Origin: DTU089 sp964421815
GTDB lineage: Bacteria; Bacillota; Clostridia; Oscillospirales; Acutalibacteraceae
Reading direction: 5' to 3'
DNA length: 64,000 nucleotides
NCBI GenBank assembly: GCA_964421815.1
Contig: CAYQYT010000001.1
Coordinates: forward strand, 251,642-315,641
Positions 18,206 through 26,875 of this stretch are shown in pieces. How positions within the stretch are numbered: the first letter of the stretch is position 1; every line of letters begins with the position of its first letter. Below the pieces are notes generated by a model. The model saw nothing but the letters and a program-made list of their open reading frames with translations, ran no database searches and had not been told where the DNA came from. The position numbers and the translations under genes are program-made.

Positions 18206-18234
18206 ATTCTACAATAATTGTAAAAAATAAACAA
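18206..18234 (-). promoter_or_regulatory. Promoter of the SulP-like/MBL/GH28-like operon
   Basis: On the minus strand, TTGTTT (18234-18229), a 17-base spacer and TAGAAT (18211-18206). Predicted transcription begins near 18199, 25 bases before the chosen start at 18174. Confidence 0.6.
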
Positions 18235-18284
18235 TACCGAAAGTAAAAATTTTAACGGGAGATTTATCTTTTCGGTAAAATATG

Positions 18285-18313
18285 TTGACATTTCCATTTT
18301 CATTCTTTATAAT
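18285..18313 (+). promoter_or_regulatory. Perfect consensus sigma-A promoter
   Basis: TTGACA (18285-18290), exactly 17 bases, then TATAAT (18308-18313). It drives the exported low-complexity protein at 18350 and should be one of the strongest promoters in the window. Confidence 0.9.
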
Positions 18314-18349
18314 GTAAGAGATTAAAATTGGAATGGAGTGTGCATTGGA

Positions 18350-19372
18350 ATGAAAATGTCACCTATTAAAAAGATAGTAGTTGTTTTGGCGGTGGTTACC
18401 GTTGCCCTTTCCCTTATTACAGCAAACAATATGGCTTCGGTTATGCTTATTGTTGCATCAAGACAGGCGGGCTCCGCTACACAGCAAACTGCTCAGGTAA
18501 ATAATGGCGGTCAGAGTCAAACAAGCAGCGATTCACAGGGCGGTACTGTTTCCGACAATACTTCGTCCGACAACACAGCATCCGATAACACGGCATCCGG
18601 CAACACGGCTGCCGATAATACCGCTTCCGGCGGCAACTCAAACACAAATACAAACAGCGGTTCTGCCGGCTCAACTCCCGGCAGTTCTTCAACGGATAAA
18701 CCCGCTGCAGACAACGGTTCAACTGCAGCAAAGCCCGGCAAAATGCCCCAGGGAACAGCAGAAATTGTTAACTATTTCAATACTGCTTCCAATAATGTTA
18801 AATCAAAGGCTAAATCCGTTACAAAGGTAAAGGAAGAAAACTATCAGGCTCAGCCCATTGACCTCGGTTCATTGGGTGCTTTCTCCGGCACCATCAGCAA
18901 ACTTGTTGATGACAATATGGGCGTAAATGAAGAACAGTCGGGTAGGGTTGAATCAACTCCCGCAGGTATCAGCGCTATGTATCCCGTCGAGGGCGAGTCC
19001 TGGTCGAGCAAATTAACCGTTGATGATGTTAAAACGGCAACTTGCACCGAAAAGAACGGCGTTTATACTATTACAATAACATTAAAAAATGACGAACTTT
19101 CGGAAGAATATGCACACGGCACCGGTCACCACGGTAAAGCATTCAGCATTGTAATGCCTTCAACTATCAAGGACAATGCCGGCGCTGCCAAGAGCCTTCT
19201 TAAATCACTTAAAGTCGGTTATCAGGACGGCAAAATCGTTGTTGATGTTGATGCCGCAACAGGTAATATCATCAACGCAAAATATGATTATATATGGTTG
19301 CTCAACGTTGATATGTTCGGCGGTGTTACCGCTTATTTCGGTATCAGAACCGATTTCACAGTTAAGTGGTAA
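18350..19372 (+). CDS. Exported protein with Ser/Asn/Asp-Thr-Ala repeat linker
   Basis: A 340-residue protein. A signal peptide or membrane anchor (about residues 5-30) is followed by a hydrophilic linker of five-residue repeats (SDNTS, SDNTA, SDNTA, SGNTA, ADNTA). A C-terminal folded domain of about 200 residues begins near PQGTAEIVNYFNTASNNVK. I do not recognise this domain; it contains a HGTGHHGKAF stretch and beta-rich segments ending at FTVKW. Start chosen at the ATG 18350; a GTG at 18338 is possible but lies inside GGAGTG. It sits alone behind a perfect promoter and is followed by a terminator, so it is a highly expressed single-gene unit, probably surface-exposed. Confidence 0.72.
   Translation: MKMSPIKKIVVVLAVVTVALSLITANNMASVMLIVASRQAGSATQQTAQVNNGGQSQTSSDSQGGTVSDNTSSDNTASDNTASGNTAADNTASGGNSNTNTNSGSAGSTPGSSSTDKPAADNGSTAAKPGKMPQGTAEIVNYFNTASNNVKSKAKSVTKVKEENYQAQPIDLGSLGAFSGTISKLVDDNMGVNEEQSGRVESTPAGISAMYPVEGESWSSKLTVDDVKTATCTEKNGVYTITITLKNDELSEEYAHGTGHHGKAFSIVMPSTIKDNAGAAKSLLKSLKVGYQDGKIVVDVDAATGNIINAKYDYIWLLNVDMFGGVTAYFGIRTDFTVKW
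18551..18625 (+). repeat. 15-bp in-frame tandem repeats (five units)
   Basis: Five consecutive 15-base units related to TCCGACAACACAGCA encode the SDNTA-type linker of the exported protein. Synonymous differences between units (AAC/AAT, ACA/ACG/ACC) show they are not recent exact copies, but the array could still change length by slippage. Confidence 0.85.
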
Positions 19373-19416
19373 TCAGATGTGCTTTTCATATCTTTATAAA
19401 ACAAATGTTTAGTTTT

Positions 19417-19460
19417 CTGACCGCTCGGCGTACAATGTGCGTCGGGCGTCAGTTTATTAG
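19417..19460 (+). terminator. Terminator after the exported protein gene
   Basis: CTGACCGCTCGGCG (19417-19430) pairs with CGTCGGGCGTCAG (19440-19452) with one bulge, followed by TTTATTA. GC-rich against an AT-rich background. Confidence 0.7.
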
Positions 19461-19493
19461 AGTTGAAATAATGATGTCAAAGGGTATAAGGTT

Positions 19494-20282
19494 ATGGCGG
19501 ATGTTATATCGGAACGGGAAATAACGGGCTTTTTGAGTGAAAAAGCCGGAAATTTTTATAAGGTTCACACGGAAATATCCGTTGGGTCAACAAATGAAGA
19601 AGTGAAAGCCCTTGCCCGAAAAGGCGAGGGCGAGGGTTATGTGCTTGTTTGCGATAACCAATATTCCGGTAAAGGACGGATGGAAAGGAAATTTTTTTCA
19701 CCGGAAAATACGGGAATATATATGAGCATCCTGTTAAGACCTTCCGTGAAACCGGAACAGGCGTTGGGTATAACAACGATGGCGGCGGTTGCGGTTTGCA
19801 GGGCATTGGAGGAATACGGCGTTTCTCCCGCAATAAAATGGGTTAACGATGTTTTCGTAAACGGCAGAAAAGTGTGCGGCATACTTACGGAATCCGCAGT
19901 TGACGGAAATGACAGCAATCTTGAATACGCCGTGCTTGGCATCGGAGTTAACGTATATGAGCCAAAAGGCGGTTTTCCAAGAGAAATTGAAAGGGTGGCG
20001 GGCGCTGTCTTTAAAGAAAAAACAGATAATTTGAGAAACAGACTTTGTGCTGAAATACTGAACGAAGTTTTTTCTCTGTACGGCGGTTTGGCAGAAAACA
20101 GCCACAACAGAGAATACATCGACAGGAATTTTGTGGTAGGTAAAACCGTCAGCATTATTCGCAACGGAAAGGAAATAGCGGCAATGATTGACGGGATAAA
20201 CGATTCCTGTTCACTGCTTGTAACTTACGAAAACGGTGAAAAGGCAGTATTATCCTCGGGAGAAATATCTCTGAGATTGTGA
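19494..20282 (+). CDS. birA: Biotin--[acetyl-CoA-carboxylase] ligase (BirA, no DNA-binding domain)
   Basis: Activates biotin with ATP and attaches it to the lysine of biotin carrier proteins. At 262 residues it contains the catalytic and C-terminal domains only, so it is a group I ligase without the helix-turn-helix repressor domain. Diagnostic stretches are VGSTNEEVKALA, the biotinyl-AMP loop GKGRMERKFFSP (variant of GRGRxGR), IKWVNDVFVNGRKVCGIL and LGIGVNV. An AAGG-type SD precedes the ATG. It stands alone between a terminator and the dockerin-protein promoter; no biotin-dependent enzyme is nearby. Confidence 0.93.
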   Translation: MADVISEREITGFLSEKAGNFYKVHTEISVGSTNEEVKALARKGEGEGYVLVCDNQYSGKGRMERKFFSPENTGIYMSILLRPSVKPEQALGITTMAAVAVCRALEEYGVSPAIKWVNDVFVNGRKVCGILTESAVDGNDSNLEYAVLGIGVNVYEPKGGFPREIERVAGAVFKEKTDNLRNRLCAEILNEVFSLYGGLAENSHNREYIDRNFVVGKTVSIIRNGKEIAAMIDGINDSCSLLVTYENGEKAVLSSGEISLRL

Positions 20283-20360
20283 TTCGGAAATTTATATAAA
20301 ATACACAATAAATATTATATAAAATCGTCAAATACGAAATTGTTTTTTTTACCAATACTC

Positions 20361-20389
20361 TTGCAATCGGAGGAATTGTATGGTAAAAT
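20361..20389 (+). promoter_or_regulatory. Promoter of the dockerin-lipase gene
   Basis: TTGCAA (20361-20366), 17 bases, TAAAAT (20384-20389) preceded by TGG (extended -10). The leader of about 60 nt can form a small stem (TAGTGTAC with GTACGCTA near 20405-20435) before the AGGAGG SD. Confidence 0.65.
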
Positions 20390-20456
20390 CAGTTTGTATA
20401 TATGGTAGTGTACTGTCTTTGGGTGTACGCTATCCCATCTGTTTAGGAGGATTAGT

Positions 20457-22139
20457 ATGAAAGCAACAAAGAAAATTGTTAGTGTTATCTTAGCAATAAC
20501 ACTTACGGTTGTAGCTTTTGCTATGCCCGTTAGTGCTGCGAGGGTTTATCCCCTTGTTATTGTTGATGGCATTTTCTCGACACCATTGTATAAAAATCCG
20601 GGTGCGGCAGATCAAACCCCTGCTTTTGCTACGGATGACGCTTCCATGGAAGCAATGGTTAAGGATATTCTCACCGCGTTTGTCATGGGTTGCGTTAACT
20701 ACGGTATAGCGAAAAAGGATTATGATAAATTCGCAGACGAATTCTATCCCGTAGTGAACAAATACATTGAACCCATCGGTTTCAATGCGGACGGCACTCC
20801 CGTTGACAGCACAATCGGATTTGTTCAGAACGACAGACCCATGTCCGAATATACTGAGGAAGAAAAAGCAGAACTTGCTGTATTTGCAGAAGTTTATGCT
20901 AAGGAATACGGCGAGGAAAACGTTTACAACTTCAGTTATGATTGGCGTAAATCTCCCATTGATGCCGCTGCTGAATTGGACGACTATATTGAAAATATCA
21001 AGAGTGAAACCGGTGTAAGAAAGGTCAATGTTGTTGCTTACAGTATGGGCGCAAATGTTGTGCTTGCATACCTTTCCGCTTTCGGTGGCTCCGATATCAA
21101 TAACCTTGTGTTTGCCGCTCCCGCATGGCAGGGAACAAGCCTTGCAGGTAATGCCGCTACCGGAAATATCTATTTTGATATGTACACCGTGGAGAACTAC
21201 CTCGTTCAGATGGCTAATGTTAGTGCCACAACTCATATTGCTGCTTTCGTAATCTCATATATTGCAACTTGTGAAGGTCTTTCAAGAGAATACTTCGGTG
21301 ATATAAATAAGGCTGTTGCCGGAATTATCCCTCGTTTCTATACGGATACGGCTCCTTATATTGCAGGTATGCCCGGTTTCTGGAGCCTTATTCCTGCAGA
21401 GGATTACGAAGATGCTAAGGAAAAACTTTACGGCGGAGTTCTTGATTCTGCCCTTGAAACAAAAATTGACGCTTACCACAATATTCAGGTAAATGCAAAG
21501 GAAGTCATTGAGGATGCAATGGATGACGGTATGCGTTTTGGTATCGTTGTAGGTTACAACTGCCAGATGATCCCCATCAGCAGTGAATACGAACAGAGTG
21601 ACACGACCGTTGATGTTAAATACGCAAGTGGCGGTGCTACCTGTGCAAAATATCTCGAAGCATTTGATGATTGGGGCAAAATTTATAATCAGCAGGTTAA
21701 AGACGGACACAATCACATTTCTTGGGATAACAAGGTTGATGCTTCAACTTGTATGTTCCCCGAACAGACATGGTTCTTGAAGAATTTCCAGCACACCAAC
21801 TTTGATCCCGATAACGGCACAACCGATTTGATTATGTGGCTCCTCGGTGCTAACGGGCAGAAAACAATAGATAGTGACAAAGAAAACTATCCTCAGTTCT
21901 CTCTTTATAACACATATAAGAGAAAAGTCACACCCATCAATGTTAAGGGTATTATCGGTGACCTTGATGACAGCGGTGCTATAACAACTGTTGACGCAAG
22001 ATTGGCTCTTAAAATTGCCGCAGGTCAGGTAAAAGCTACGGAAGATCAGCTCATTCTCGGCGATATTGACGAGGACGGCGATATTACAACAAACGATGCC
22101 ACAGATATTCTTTCAATGGCAGCAGGAATTGATTTCTAA
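20457..22139 (+). CDS. Secreted LCAT/lipase-like alpha/beta-hydrolase with type I dockerin
   Basis: A 560-residue exoprotein. Signal peptide at residues 1-27 (cleavage after VSA); an alpha/beta-hydrolase domain of the lecithin:cholesterol acyltransferase/lipase type, with NFSYDWRKS near 158-166 and the nucleophile elbow AYSMGAN (Ser196). A C-terminal dockerin occupies about residues 500-560: two F-hand calcium repeats, DLDDSGAITTVDARLALK and DIDEDGDITTNDATDILS. The dockerin should dock the enzyme on a cohesin scaffold, so the organism probably has a cellulosome-like complex or cohesin surface proteins. A lipase or esterase there could attack plant lipids or cutin-like esters; the substrate is not established. 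AGGAGG SD at 8 bases. Confidence 0.9.
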   Translation: MKATKKIVSVILAITLTVVAFAMPVSAARVYPLVIVDGIFSTPLYKNPGAADQTPAFATDDASMEAMVKDILTAFVMGCVNYGIAKKDYDKFADEFYPVVNKYIEPIGFNADGTPVDSTIGFVQNDRPMSEYTEEEKAELAVFAEVYAKEYGEENVYNFSYDWRKSPIDAAAELDDYIENIKSETGVRKVNVVAYSMGANVVLAYLSAFGGSDINNLVFAAPAWQGTSLAGNAATGNIYFDMYTVENYLVQMANVSATTHIAAFVISYIATCEGLSREYFGDINKAVAGIIPRFYTDTAPYIAGMPGFWSLIPAEDYEDAKEKLYGGVLDSALETKIDAYHNIQVNAKEVIEDAMDDGMRFGIVVGYNCQMIPISSEYEQSDTTVDVKYASGGATCAKYLEAFDDWGKIYNQQVKDGHNHISWDNKVDASTCMFPEQTWFLKNFQHTNFDPDNGTTDLIMWLLGANGQKTIDSDKENYPQFSLYNTYKRKVTPINVKGIIGDLDDSGAITTVDARLALKIAAGQVKATEDQLILGDIDEDGDITTNDATDILSMAAGIDF

Positions 22140-22150
22140 ATATAATAAAG

Positions 22151-22197
22151 AGGGTTGTAAAAAGCGAATGTTTCGTTTTTTACAACCCTTATTTTTT
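22151..22197 (+). terminator. Terminator after the dockerin-lipase gene
   Basis: AGGGTTGTAAAAAGCGAA pairs with TTCGTTTTTTACAACCCT (22151-22189), followed by TATTTTTTG. The stem closely resembles that at 27632-27667. Confidence 0.9.
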
Positions 22198-22270
22198 GTA
22201 ATATAAATGTAATTGAAATAAAACATCCTTTGTGTTATACTTTGATATATAGGCAAAAAGGGGATTATAT

Positions 22271-22771
22271 ATGAGTGGAAAAATGAGTAAGAAGGATAAT
22301 GTTTTACAAGCGTTGAAATTTGCCGCTTTTTCAGCTTCGGCAGGAGTGATTCAAGTGGTGACATTTACTCTGCTTAATGAATTGGTGCCGCAAACTAACA
22401 GTACCAATGCAATTCTTCAATGGTTTTTCAATTCCGAATACGGCGCAAACTACCTTGTGGCTCTTATTCTTTCGGTGCTTTGGAACTTTACATTTAACCG
22501 TAAATTCACCTTTAAATCCGCAACAAACATTCCCGTTGCAATGTTGAAAATATTTGGGTTTTACTGTGTGTTTACCCCTGTTTCAACAATTTTAGGAGAA
22601 ATGGTTGCTCAAAGGACAACCTGGGAATTTGCCGAATACATAATTTTGGCTGTTACCATGATGACAAATATGATAACTGAATTTTTGTACAGCCGTTTCT
22701 TTGTATATAAGGACAGTATGAATACAAATTCAGCCGCGAAAAAGGAAAAGGAAGCGTCAAATGCTCGATAA
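22271..22771 (+). CDS. GtrA-like membrane protein
   Basis: A 166-residue protein with four membrane helices, matching the GtrA/DPMS family thought to flip or support polyprenyl-linked sugars for surface glycosylation. Family-like stretches are FAAFSASAGVIQVVTFTLLNEL near the start, SVLWNFTFNRKFTF in the middle and NMITEFLYSRFFVYK at the end. It overlaps rlmD by 11 bases but has no glycosyltransferase neighbour here, so its partner must be elsewhere. Confidence 0.88.
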   Translation: MSGKMSKKDNVLQALKFAAFSASAGVIQVVTFTLLNELVPQTNSTNAILQWFFNSEYGANYLVALILSVLWNFTFNRKFTFKSATNIPVAMLKIFGFYCVFTPVSTILGEMVAQRTTWEFAEYIILAVTMMTNMITEFLYSRFFVYKDSMNTNSAAKKEKEASNAR

Positions 22772-23930
22772 AAGAATAACGGAAAAAAGAATATGCCCTG
22801 CTTCGCGGAAATGCGGCGGCTGTCAACTTATGAATTTAAGTTATACCGAACAGTTGCAGTTTAAACAGGCAAAAGCGGTGAAATTGTTGGGCGGTTTTCA
22901 CCGAGTAAATAAAATAATCGGAATGGAAAAGCCTTTTCATTACAGAAACAAGGTGCAAGCGGCTTTCGGACGAACCCGCGGCGGAGAGATAATTTCCGGT
23001 GTATATCAATCAAGCACCCACAATATTGTAAAAACGGATTCCTGCCTAATTGAAGATAAAATCGCAGATGAAATCATTGTAACAATCAGAAAATTAGTTA
23101 AGGATTTTAAATTAACCGTTTATGACGAGAGAAAGGGGAATGGTTTTCTCCGTCACGTGCTTGTAAAAAGAGGTTTTGCCACAGGGGAAATAATGGTTGT
23201 GCTTGTTACGGGTACCTCAGTTTTTCCGTCAAAAAATAATTTTATAAAAGAACTGTTGGGGCTCTACCCCAAAATCACCACAATAGTTCAAAATGTGAAC
23301 AATAAATACACAAGCATGGTTTTGGGAGAAAAAGAAACCGTGCTTTACGGCAAAGGTTATATTGAGGATGTTCTGTGCGGTTTGAGATTCAGAATTTCTC
23401 CCAAATCTTTTTATCAGATCAATCCCGTTCAGACGGAAATTCTCTATAACAAGGCAATGGAATTTGCAGAATTGAGCGGTGAAGAAAAGGTTATAGATGC
23501 CTATTGCGGAATAGGGACAATAGGTATGGTTGCCTCAAAAAAAGCGGGGCAGGTAATCGGTTGCGAACTTAACCCCGATGCAGTTCGTGACGCAAAAACA
23601 AATGCAAAAATAAACGGGGTTGAAAATATCAACTTTTTTTGTGCGGATGCGGGGGAGTTTATGCTCCGAATGAAAGAGCGGGGAGAAAAATGCGACGTTC
23701 TTTTTATGGACCCGCCCAGAGCGGGCAGTGACAAAAGATTTCTGTCCTGTGCCGTTGCTCTTTTACCTGAAAAAATAGTGTATATTTCCTGCAACCCGGA
23801 AACCCAACAGAGAGATTTGTTCTATCTTGTAAAAAACGGTTATAAAGTCAAAAAAATTCAACCGGTTGATATGTTCCCCTTTACATCCCATGTGGAGACG
23901 GTATGTATTTTGTCAAGAACCAAACAATAA
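22761..23930 (+). CDS. rlmD: 23S rRNA (uracil-5-)-methyltransferase, RlmD/RumA family
   Basis: SAM-dependent RNA methyltransferase of 389 residues that makes m5U in 23S rRNA (or tRNA; the subfamily is hard to separate by eye). An N-terminal [4Fe-4S] motif (CPASRKCGGCQLMNLSY with a later Cys), a SAM-binding VIDAYCGIGTIGMVA, the DPPRAGSD motif and the catalytic ISCNPETQQRDL are all present, and the C-terminus is the usual VDMFPFTSHVETVCILSR. It has no separate TRAM domain, common in short Firmicute forms. Its 5' end overlaps the GtrA-like gene. Two degraded copies of the family's C-terminal tail lie 0.6 kb downstream. Confidence 0.92.
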   Translation: MLDKRITEKRICPASRKCGGCQLMNLSYTEQLQFKQAKAVKLLGGFHRVNKIIGMEKPFHYRNKVQAAFGRTRGGEIISGVYQSSTHNIVKTDSCLIEDKIADEIIVTIRKLVKDFKLTVYDERKGNGFLRHVLVKRGFATGEIMVVLVTGTSVFPSKNNFIKELLGLYPKITTIVQNVNNKYTSMVLGEKETVLYGKGYIEDVLCGLRFRISPKSFYQINPVQTEILYNKAMEFAELSGEEKVIDAYCGIGTIGMVASKKAGQVIGCELNPDAVRDAKTNAKINGVENINFFCADAGEFMLRMKERGEKCDVLFMDPPRAGSDKRFLSCAVALLPEKIVYISCNPETQQRDLFYLVKNGYKVKKIQPVDMFPFTSHVETVCILSRTKQ

Positions 23931-23952
23931 CGAAAGGAACAGGAGTAACATT

Positions 23953-24477
23953 ATGGGATTCTTTTCAACAATGCTTTGTAACATAAAGAATATGAAAAAA
24001 GCGAAGAAAATCAGAGAAATGGGTAAGGAAAATTTACTTGCTTTAGAAGACGAAGAATTTTATGAGGCAATGATTTGTCTTTGTGATGATGCGGTGTATG
24101 ATATTAAAGCAGCTGGTTTGACGAAAGAACAGATTTTGGCCTATTCGCTTTATATGTTTCAGATGGAAGTTAATAATGGCGGTTTGTGTCAATTCTTTGT
24201 AAACTCGAGTAGTGATTGTGCTCCATTTATTAGTGAGGCATTAGAGGTGATTGGGGCAACAGAATTGAGAAATTTATTTGAACAGTTTGTAAATGATAAT
24301 GATATTGATGTTACTGATTTATCTTCTTTTAAAATTACAGATATTAAGGAATATGAAGCCCAAACAAAACGATTTGATTTTGATAGCTTTGATGAAAGGT
24401 TTTATGACAATGAGGATTTCCATCAGCAGGTAATCAATTATTTTAGACGTAATGTTGAACAATTGTTGAAAAATTAA
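23953..24477 (+). CDS. DUF4375-domain protein
   Basis: A 174-residue cytoplasmic protein matching the DUF4375 pattern: ILAYSLYMFQMEVNNGGLCQFFVNSSS with the conserved NNGG and FF, followed by an acidic helical region. The start at 23953 has AGGAG 7 bases upstream. The function of the family is unknown; members are often found in immunity-like or accessory contexts. Its bases are visibly more AT-rich than rlmD, and it is inserted between rlmD and remnants of an rlmD-like tail, which suggests lateral acquisition. Confidence 0.75.
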   Translation: MGFFSTMLCNIKNMKKAKKIREMGKENLLALEDEEFYEAMICLCDDAVYDIKAAGLTKEQILAYSLYMFQMEVNNGGLCQFFVNSSSDCAPFISEALEVIGATELRNLFEQFVNDNDIDVTDLSSFKITDIKEYEAQTKRFDFDSFDERFYDNEDFHQQVINYFRRNVEQLLKN

Positions 24478-24492
24478 GCAGAAAAGGGATTG

Positions 24493-24616
24493 AAACTCGT
24501 TGACATGTTCCCTACAACAGTCGAGGCGGATATGTTCCCGTAAACTAGCAAAAGGCTATGACATCAATCCTGTTAATTCGACCCACGTGGAGACTGCGGT
24601 GTTATTAAAAAAATGA
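24493..24616 (+). pseudogene. Degraded rlmD-type C-terminal tail fragments
   Basis: Frame at 24493-24543 reads KLVDMFPTTVEADMFP then stop. A second frame at 24551-24616 reads KGYDINPVNSTHVETAVLLKK then stop. Both are recognisable pieces of the conserved C-terminus of RumA/RlmD methyltransferases (intact here as VDMFPFTSHVETVCILSR at 23866-23920). They lack any catalytic part and lie in different frames, so they are scars of recombination or insertion at the 3' end of rlmD, not a gene. Confidence 0.75.
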
Positions 24617-24632
24617 TTTTGAGGAGAATAAT

Positions 24633-25793
24633 ATGGAAGGAATACTTTACTGTGCATTAAACATTTTTTGTCTTTCAATTTTATTACTGATTCTTGTGCA
24701 GATTATAAAAAGTGCGGACAAGCGTATGTCACAGAGAATGTATTTCTGGTTTATTATAGCCTCTGCCATTTTATGTACCAGCGATTTGATATGGGGAGTA
24801 ATTGATTATTTTTATGATTGGCGATTCTCCGATTCGGTGGATTTTGTTGTAAACAGCATTTATCATATTTTCACCGTGGTAGTGGCATATTTATGGTTCC
24901 TTTTTTCGGAAAGTGAACAGGAAACAAGAACGATAATAACAAAAACCGGCGGCATTATCAGTTTGATTCCCTTAATAACCGATGTTGTGTTTATAGTGTC
25001 TTCATATTGGCTGGGCGGAGTATTTTTTGTTAGTGAGCAAGGTGTTTATCAGAGAGGACCGCTGTACATTGTACATATCCTGATATGTCTTTTCTATATG
25101 AGTTTAACTTCTTTGAAAGCCTTGATACGTTCATTTTATAAAGAGAATTATATTAAACGAAAAGAGTATCGCTCTTTGGCATTTTTCTGTATATATCCTT
25201 TGCTTGCGGGTGTTGGCCAGGTGTGCCTTGTAGGTTCGCCCATGATAAGTGCGGGTGTTGCCTTTGCCGCACTTCAGATATATATGAGTTCCCGTGAACG
25301 TCTTATTTCCGTTGACCCTCTAACAAAACTTAACAACAGAACGGAAATGGAACGCTACCTTGACAACAAAATGAAGAACAGAAGTGCCAATAAGGATTTA
25401 TACCTTTTTATAATGGATTTGGATTACTTTAAAAAAATCAACGACAAATACGGACATGTTGAAGGCGACACGGCGTTAACAATAGCTTCCGACGCACTTA
25501 AAAACGTTGTAAGAAAAACCAACTTTTTTGCATGCAGATACGGAGGCGACGAATTCGTTGTAGTCGCGGAGGTAAAACCTGACTTTGATGCTTCTGAGTT
25601 CTGTCGTACCATCAATGAAAAACTGGAAGAGGAAACAAAGAAGCATAACAAAGAATATAAGTTGCATATGAGTATAGGTTACTTTAAGCACTCACCTGAA
25701 ATAAACGGAATTTATGAGTTTATTTCCGCGGCGGACAGGTATCTGTACAAACGTAAAAACGAAAGAGAAATTAAGGCAAGCACTGCCGAATGA
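24633..25793 (+). CDS. Membrane-bound GGDEF diguanylate cyclase
   Basis: Makes cyclic di-GMP from two GTP. The 386 residues comprise an N-terminal part of six or seven membrane helices (about 1-215), likely a sensor, and a GGDEF domain (about 222-378). The signature is intact as RYGGDEFVV, and the upstream DLDYFKKINDKYGHVEGD matches the metal/substrate site. The product-inhibition site (RxxD five residues before the signature) is absent, so the enzyme should lack that feedback. SD TGAGGAG precedes the ATG. It stands alone; no effector or phosphodiesterase is nearby. Confidence 0.92.
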   Translation: MEGILYCALNIFCLSILLLILVQIIKSADKRMSQRMYFWFIIASAILCTSDLIWGVIDYFYDWRFSDSVDFVVNSIYHIFTVVVAYLWFLFSESEQETRTIITKTGGIISLIPLITDVVFIVSSYWLGGVFFVSEQGVYQRGPLYIVHILICLFYMSLTSLKALIRSFYKENYIKRKEYRSLAFFCIYPLLAGVGQVCLVGSPMISAGVAFAALQIYMSSRERLISVDPLTKLNNRTEMERYLDNKMKNRSANKDLYLFIMDLDYFKKINDKYGHVEGDTALTIASDALKNVVRKTNFFACRYGGDEFVVVAEVKPDFDASEFCRTINEKLEEETKKHNKEYKLHMSIGYFKHSPEINGIYEFISAADRYLYKRKNEREIKASTAE

Positions 25794-25822
25794 ATATTTT
25801 TTTACTATGTTGTAAAAAAGTG

Positions 25823-25851
25823 TTGACTGAAAAAAGGAATAGTTATAAAAT
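25823..25851 (+). promoter_or_regulatory. Promoter of ddh
   Basis: TTGACT (25823-25828), 17 bases, TAAAAT (25846-25851), about 37 bases before the ddh ATG. Confidence 0.7.
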
Positions 25852-25888
25852 TATTACTGTTTAAAATTTACCCTTTGGAGTGATATGA

Positions 25889-26869
25889 ATGATAAAAATT
25901 GGTCTTTACGGCTACGGTAACATTGCAAAAGGTGTTGAATGTGCCGTAAAACAAAATGCAGATATGGAAGTAACCTGTGTTTTCACAAGACGTGATCCCG
26001 AAACAGTTTCAACCATTTCCGGTGCCGCAGTTTACAAAACCGACGACATTTTAAATCACAGGGATGAGATTGATGTTCTCGTAATGTGCGGCGGAAGTGC
26101 AACGGATTTGCCCCAACAGACTCCTGCCATGGCAGAATATTTCAATGTTGTTGACAGTTTCGACACTCACAAAAGAATCCCCGAGCATTTCAGTAACGTT
26201 GACAATGCCGCAAAAAAAGGTAATAAAATCGGTATTATATCAGTGGGTTGGGATCCCGGTATGTTCTCCGTTAACAGACTTTACGGCAGTTGTATTCTTC
26301 CCGACGGCGCGGATTACACGTTCTGGGGAAAGGGTGTCAGCCAAGGTCACAGCGATGCCGTAAGAAGAATCGACGGTGTTGTTGATGCAAGGCAATATAC
26401 AATTCCCGTTGAATCCGCACTTGATGCAGTAAGAAGCGGTTCGCAGCCGGAACTTACAACAAGACAAAAGCACACAAGAGAGTGTTTTGTTGTTGCCGAA
26501 GCCGGCGCGGACCTTGAAAGAATTGAAAAAGAGATAGTTACAATGAAAAACTATTTCGATGAATATGACACAACGGTGCATTTCATTTCTCAAGAAGAAC
26601 TGGACCGTGACCACAAGGGTATTCCTCACGGCGGTTTCGTTATAAGAACGGGCAAGACAGGAAAAGACCTTGAACATAATCATGTAATTGAGTACAGTCT
26701 TAAATTGGATTCCAATCCTGAATTTACATCGGGTGTTCTCGTTGCATACGCAAGAGCCGCATACCGACTCAATCAAGAGGGACAGAGCGGATGTAAAACA
26801 GTATTTGACATTCCTCCTGCGTACCTTTCGGCAAAAAGCGGTGAAGAACTGAGAAAATCGATGTTATAA
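25889..26869 (+). CDS. ddh: meso-Diaminopimelate dehydrogenase
   Basis: NADPH-dependent enzyme that converts tetrahydrodipicolinate plus ammonia directly to meso-diaminopimelate, supplying lysine and peptidoglycan in one step. At 326 residues it has the usual length. The Rossmann start IGLYGYGNIAKGVE, the VFTRRDPETV segment, the VLVMCGGSATDLP region, VDSFDTHKRIPEHF and SVGWDPGMFSVNR are all characteristic. A promoter precedes it and a hairpin terminator follows, so it is a single-gene unit. This pathway variant is known from some Clostridia and Corynebacterium. Confidence 0.96.
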   Translation: MIKIGLYGYGNIAKGVECAVKQNADMEVTCVFTRRDPETVSTISGAAVYKTDDILNHRDEIDVLVMCGGSATDLPQQTPAMAEYFNVVDSFDTHKRIPEHFSNVDNAAKKGNKIGIISVGWDPGMFSVNRLYGSCILPDGADYTFWGKGVSQGHSDAVRRIDGVVDARQYTIPVESALDAVRSGSQPELTTRQKHTRECFVVAEAGADLERIEKEIVTMKNYFDEYDTTVHFISQEELDRDHKGIPHGGFVIRTGKTGKDLEHNHVIEYSLKLDSNPEFTSGVLVAYARAAYRLNQEGQSGCKTVFDIPPAYLSAKSGEELRKSML

Positions 26870-26875
26870 GAATAA

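Noticed and set aside
18175..18303. N-terminal extension of the SulP-like protein
   Set aside because: A minus-strand promoter at 18206-18234 lies inside it, a good SD precedes the ATG at 18174, and the plus-strand consensus promoter also occupies this DNA.
20490..21236. Antisense frame of about 250 codons inside the dockerin-lipase gene
   Set aside because: No SD, no recognisable domain and complete overlap with a strongly supported gene.
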